Origin: Candidatus Poseidoniaceae archaeon
Lineage (GTDB): Archaea; Thermoplasmatota; Poseidoniia; Poseidoniales; Poseidoniaceae
Reading direction: 5' to 3'
Assembly (NCBI GenBank): GCA_013329925.1
Contig: DUJK01000052.1
Span: 1-5,836 of the forward strand
Length of the DNA: 5,836 nt
Position 1 is the stretch's first letter; each line of letters begins with the position of its first letter. Both the position numbers and the translations under genes were made by a program. Of this stretch, positions 5,546 through 5,836 are shown piece by piece. Under the pieces are notes generated by a model that saw nothing but the letters and a program-made list of their open reading frames with translations, was not told where the DNA came from and did not search any database.

Positions 5546-5836
5546 TTATTTCCTATATCGTAGCAAGAATGCAAGAATTATAATCGAAAATAGTTCAAAC
5601 TCGGTCAGAAAACTCAAGGTGTTAGCCTCTGTAATTTCCCCGTCTGTATCAACCGTTCCTCCCCCAGAATTAGTATTGTCATTAGCATCTTGTTTGACTT
5701 CATTGGAATTGACCTGAATCTCAAACATTGAACTACTTATTTTGTCATTTCCGGCTGATTTAATCGATATTGTCACTTCACACATTCTTTCTGGATGTGA
5801 CTCAGAAGCAACTATTCTTATGACAAAATCCTTGAT
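5546..5836 (-). CDS. Partial gene, C-terminal 96 residues of a probable surface protein
   Basis: The frame is open to the right edge; the Met codon at 5785 is internal, because the 17 codons before it continue the same beta-rich pattern (DFVIRIVAS). I do not recognise the protein. Residues 1-45 alternate hydrophobic and polar residues like an Ig-like or CARDB-like beta-sandwich (FVIRIVAS, CEVTISIKSAG, SMFEIQVN). Residues 46-73 are a linker rich in Asn, Asp, Gly and Thr, of the kind that lifts a domain off the cell surface. Residues 74-92 are hydrophobic with a short core (FSIIILAFLL), and the chain ends in RYRK. Linker, short hydrophobic stretch and basic end resemble archaeal C-terminal anchoring tails such as PGF-CTERM, but TEFE stands where PGFE would be expected. 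Simple membrane anchoring is the other explanation. The same-strand operon starts 175 bases downstream, probably from its own promoter. Confidence 0.7.
   Translation of the reverse strand: MKDFVIRIVASESHPERMCEVTISIKSAGNDKISSSMFEIQVNSNEVKQDANDNTNSGGGTVDTDGEITEANTLSFLTEFELFSIIILAFLLRYRK

Overview
The window looks like a piece of an archaeal chromosome with moderate to low GC (about 40-45% in the lines I counted by hand). A marine planktonic euryarchaeon of the Marine Group II/Poseidoniales type is my best guess. The pointers are a TATA-like box upstream of the main operon, T-run termination candidates instead of hairpin-plus-U terminators, GGTG/GGAGG-type ribosome binding sites, and a surface protein ending in a short hydrophobic tail plus a basic cluster. 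None of these is decisive, and the taxonomic call is inference.

Layout. At the left edge (2-337, + strand) is the 3' end of a gene whose product has the strand/helix pattern of ACT regulatory domains, possibly an aspartate kinase. Its stop codon lies 2 bases from the stop codon of the convergent operon that fills most of the window. That operon runs right to left on the - strand in four closely spaced genes. The first is a two-pass membrane protein of the DUF4350 type with a large extracytoplasmic domain (3781-5370, TTG start). The second is a MoxR-family AAA+ ATPase with an unusual Pro/Ala-rich N-terminal extension (2608-3762). The third is a DUF58 protein with two N-terminal membrane segments and a VWA-like domain (1273-2586). 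The last is an unrecognised membrane protein with about six membrane segments (340-1263). Intergenic gaps are 18, 21 and 9 bases, and each gene has its own recognisable ribosome binding site.

Upstream of the operon is a 175-base intergenic stretch (5371-5545) with a TATA-like box and a perfect 7-bp inverted repeat near the predicted transcription start. At the right edge (5546-5836, - strand) is the C-terminal end of a probable secreted or surface protein: a beta-rich segment, a Gly/Asn/Asp/Thr linker, a short hydrophobic stretch and RYRK.

How the genes may work together. MoxR ATPases are commonly encoded beside DUF58/VWA proteins and are thought to act as chaperones that assemble or activate membrane-linked partners. 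Here the cytosolic ATPase, a membrane-anchored DUF58 protein, a DUF4350 protein with an outward-facing sensor-like domain and a polytopic membrane protein probably form one envelope-associated machine. Its substrate cannot be told from the sequence. I see no tRNA, rRNA, CRISPR array, insertion sequence or phage gene.
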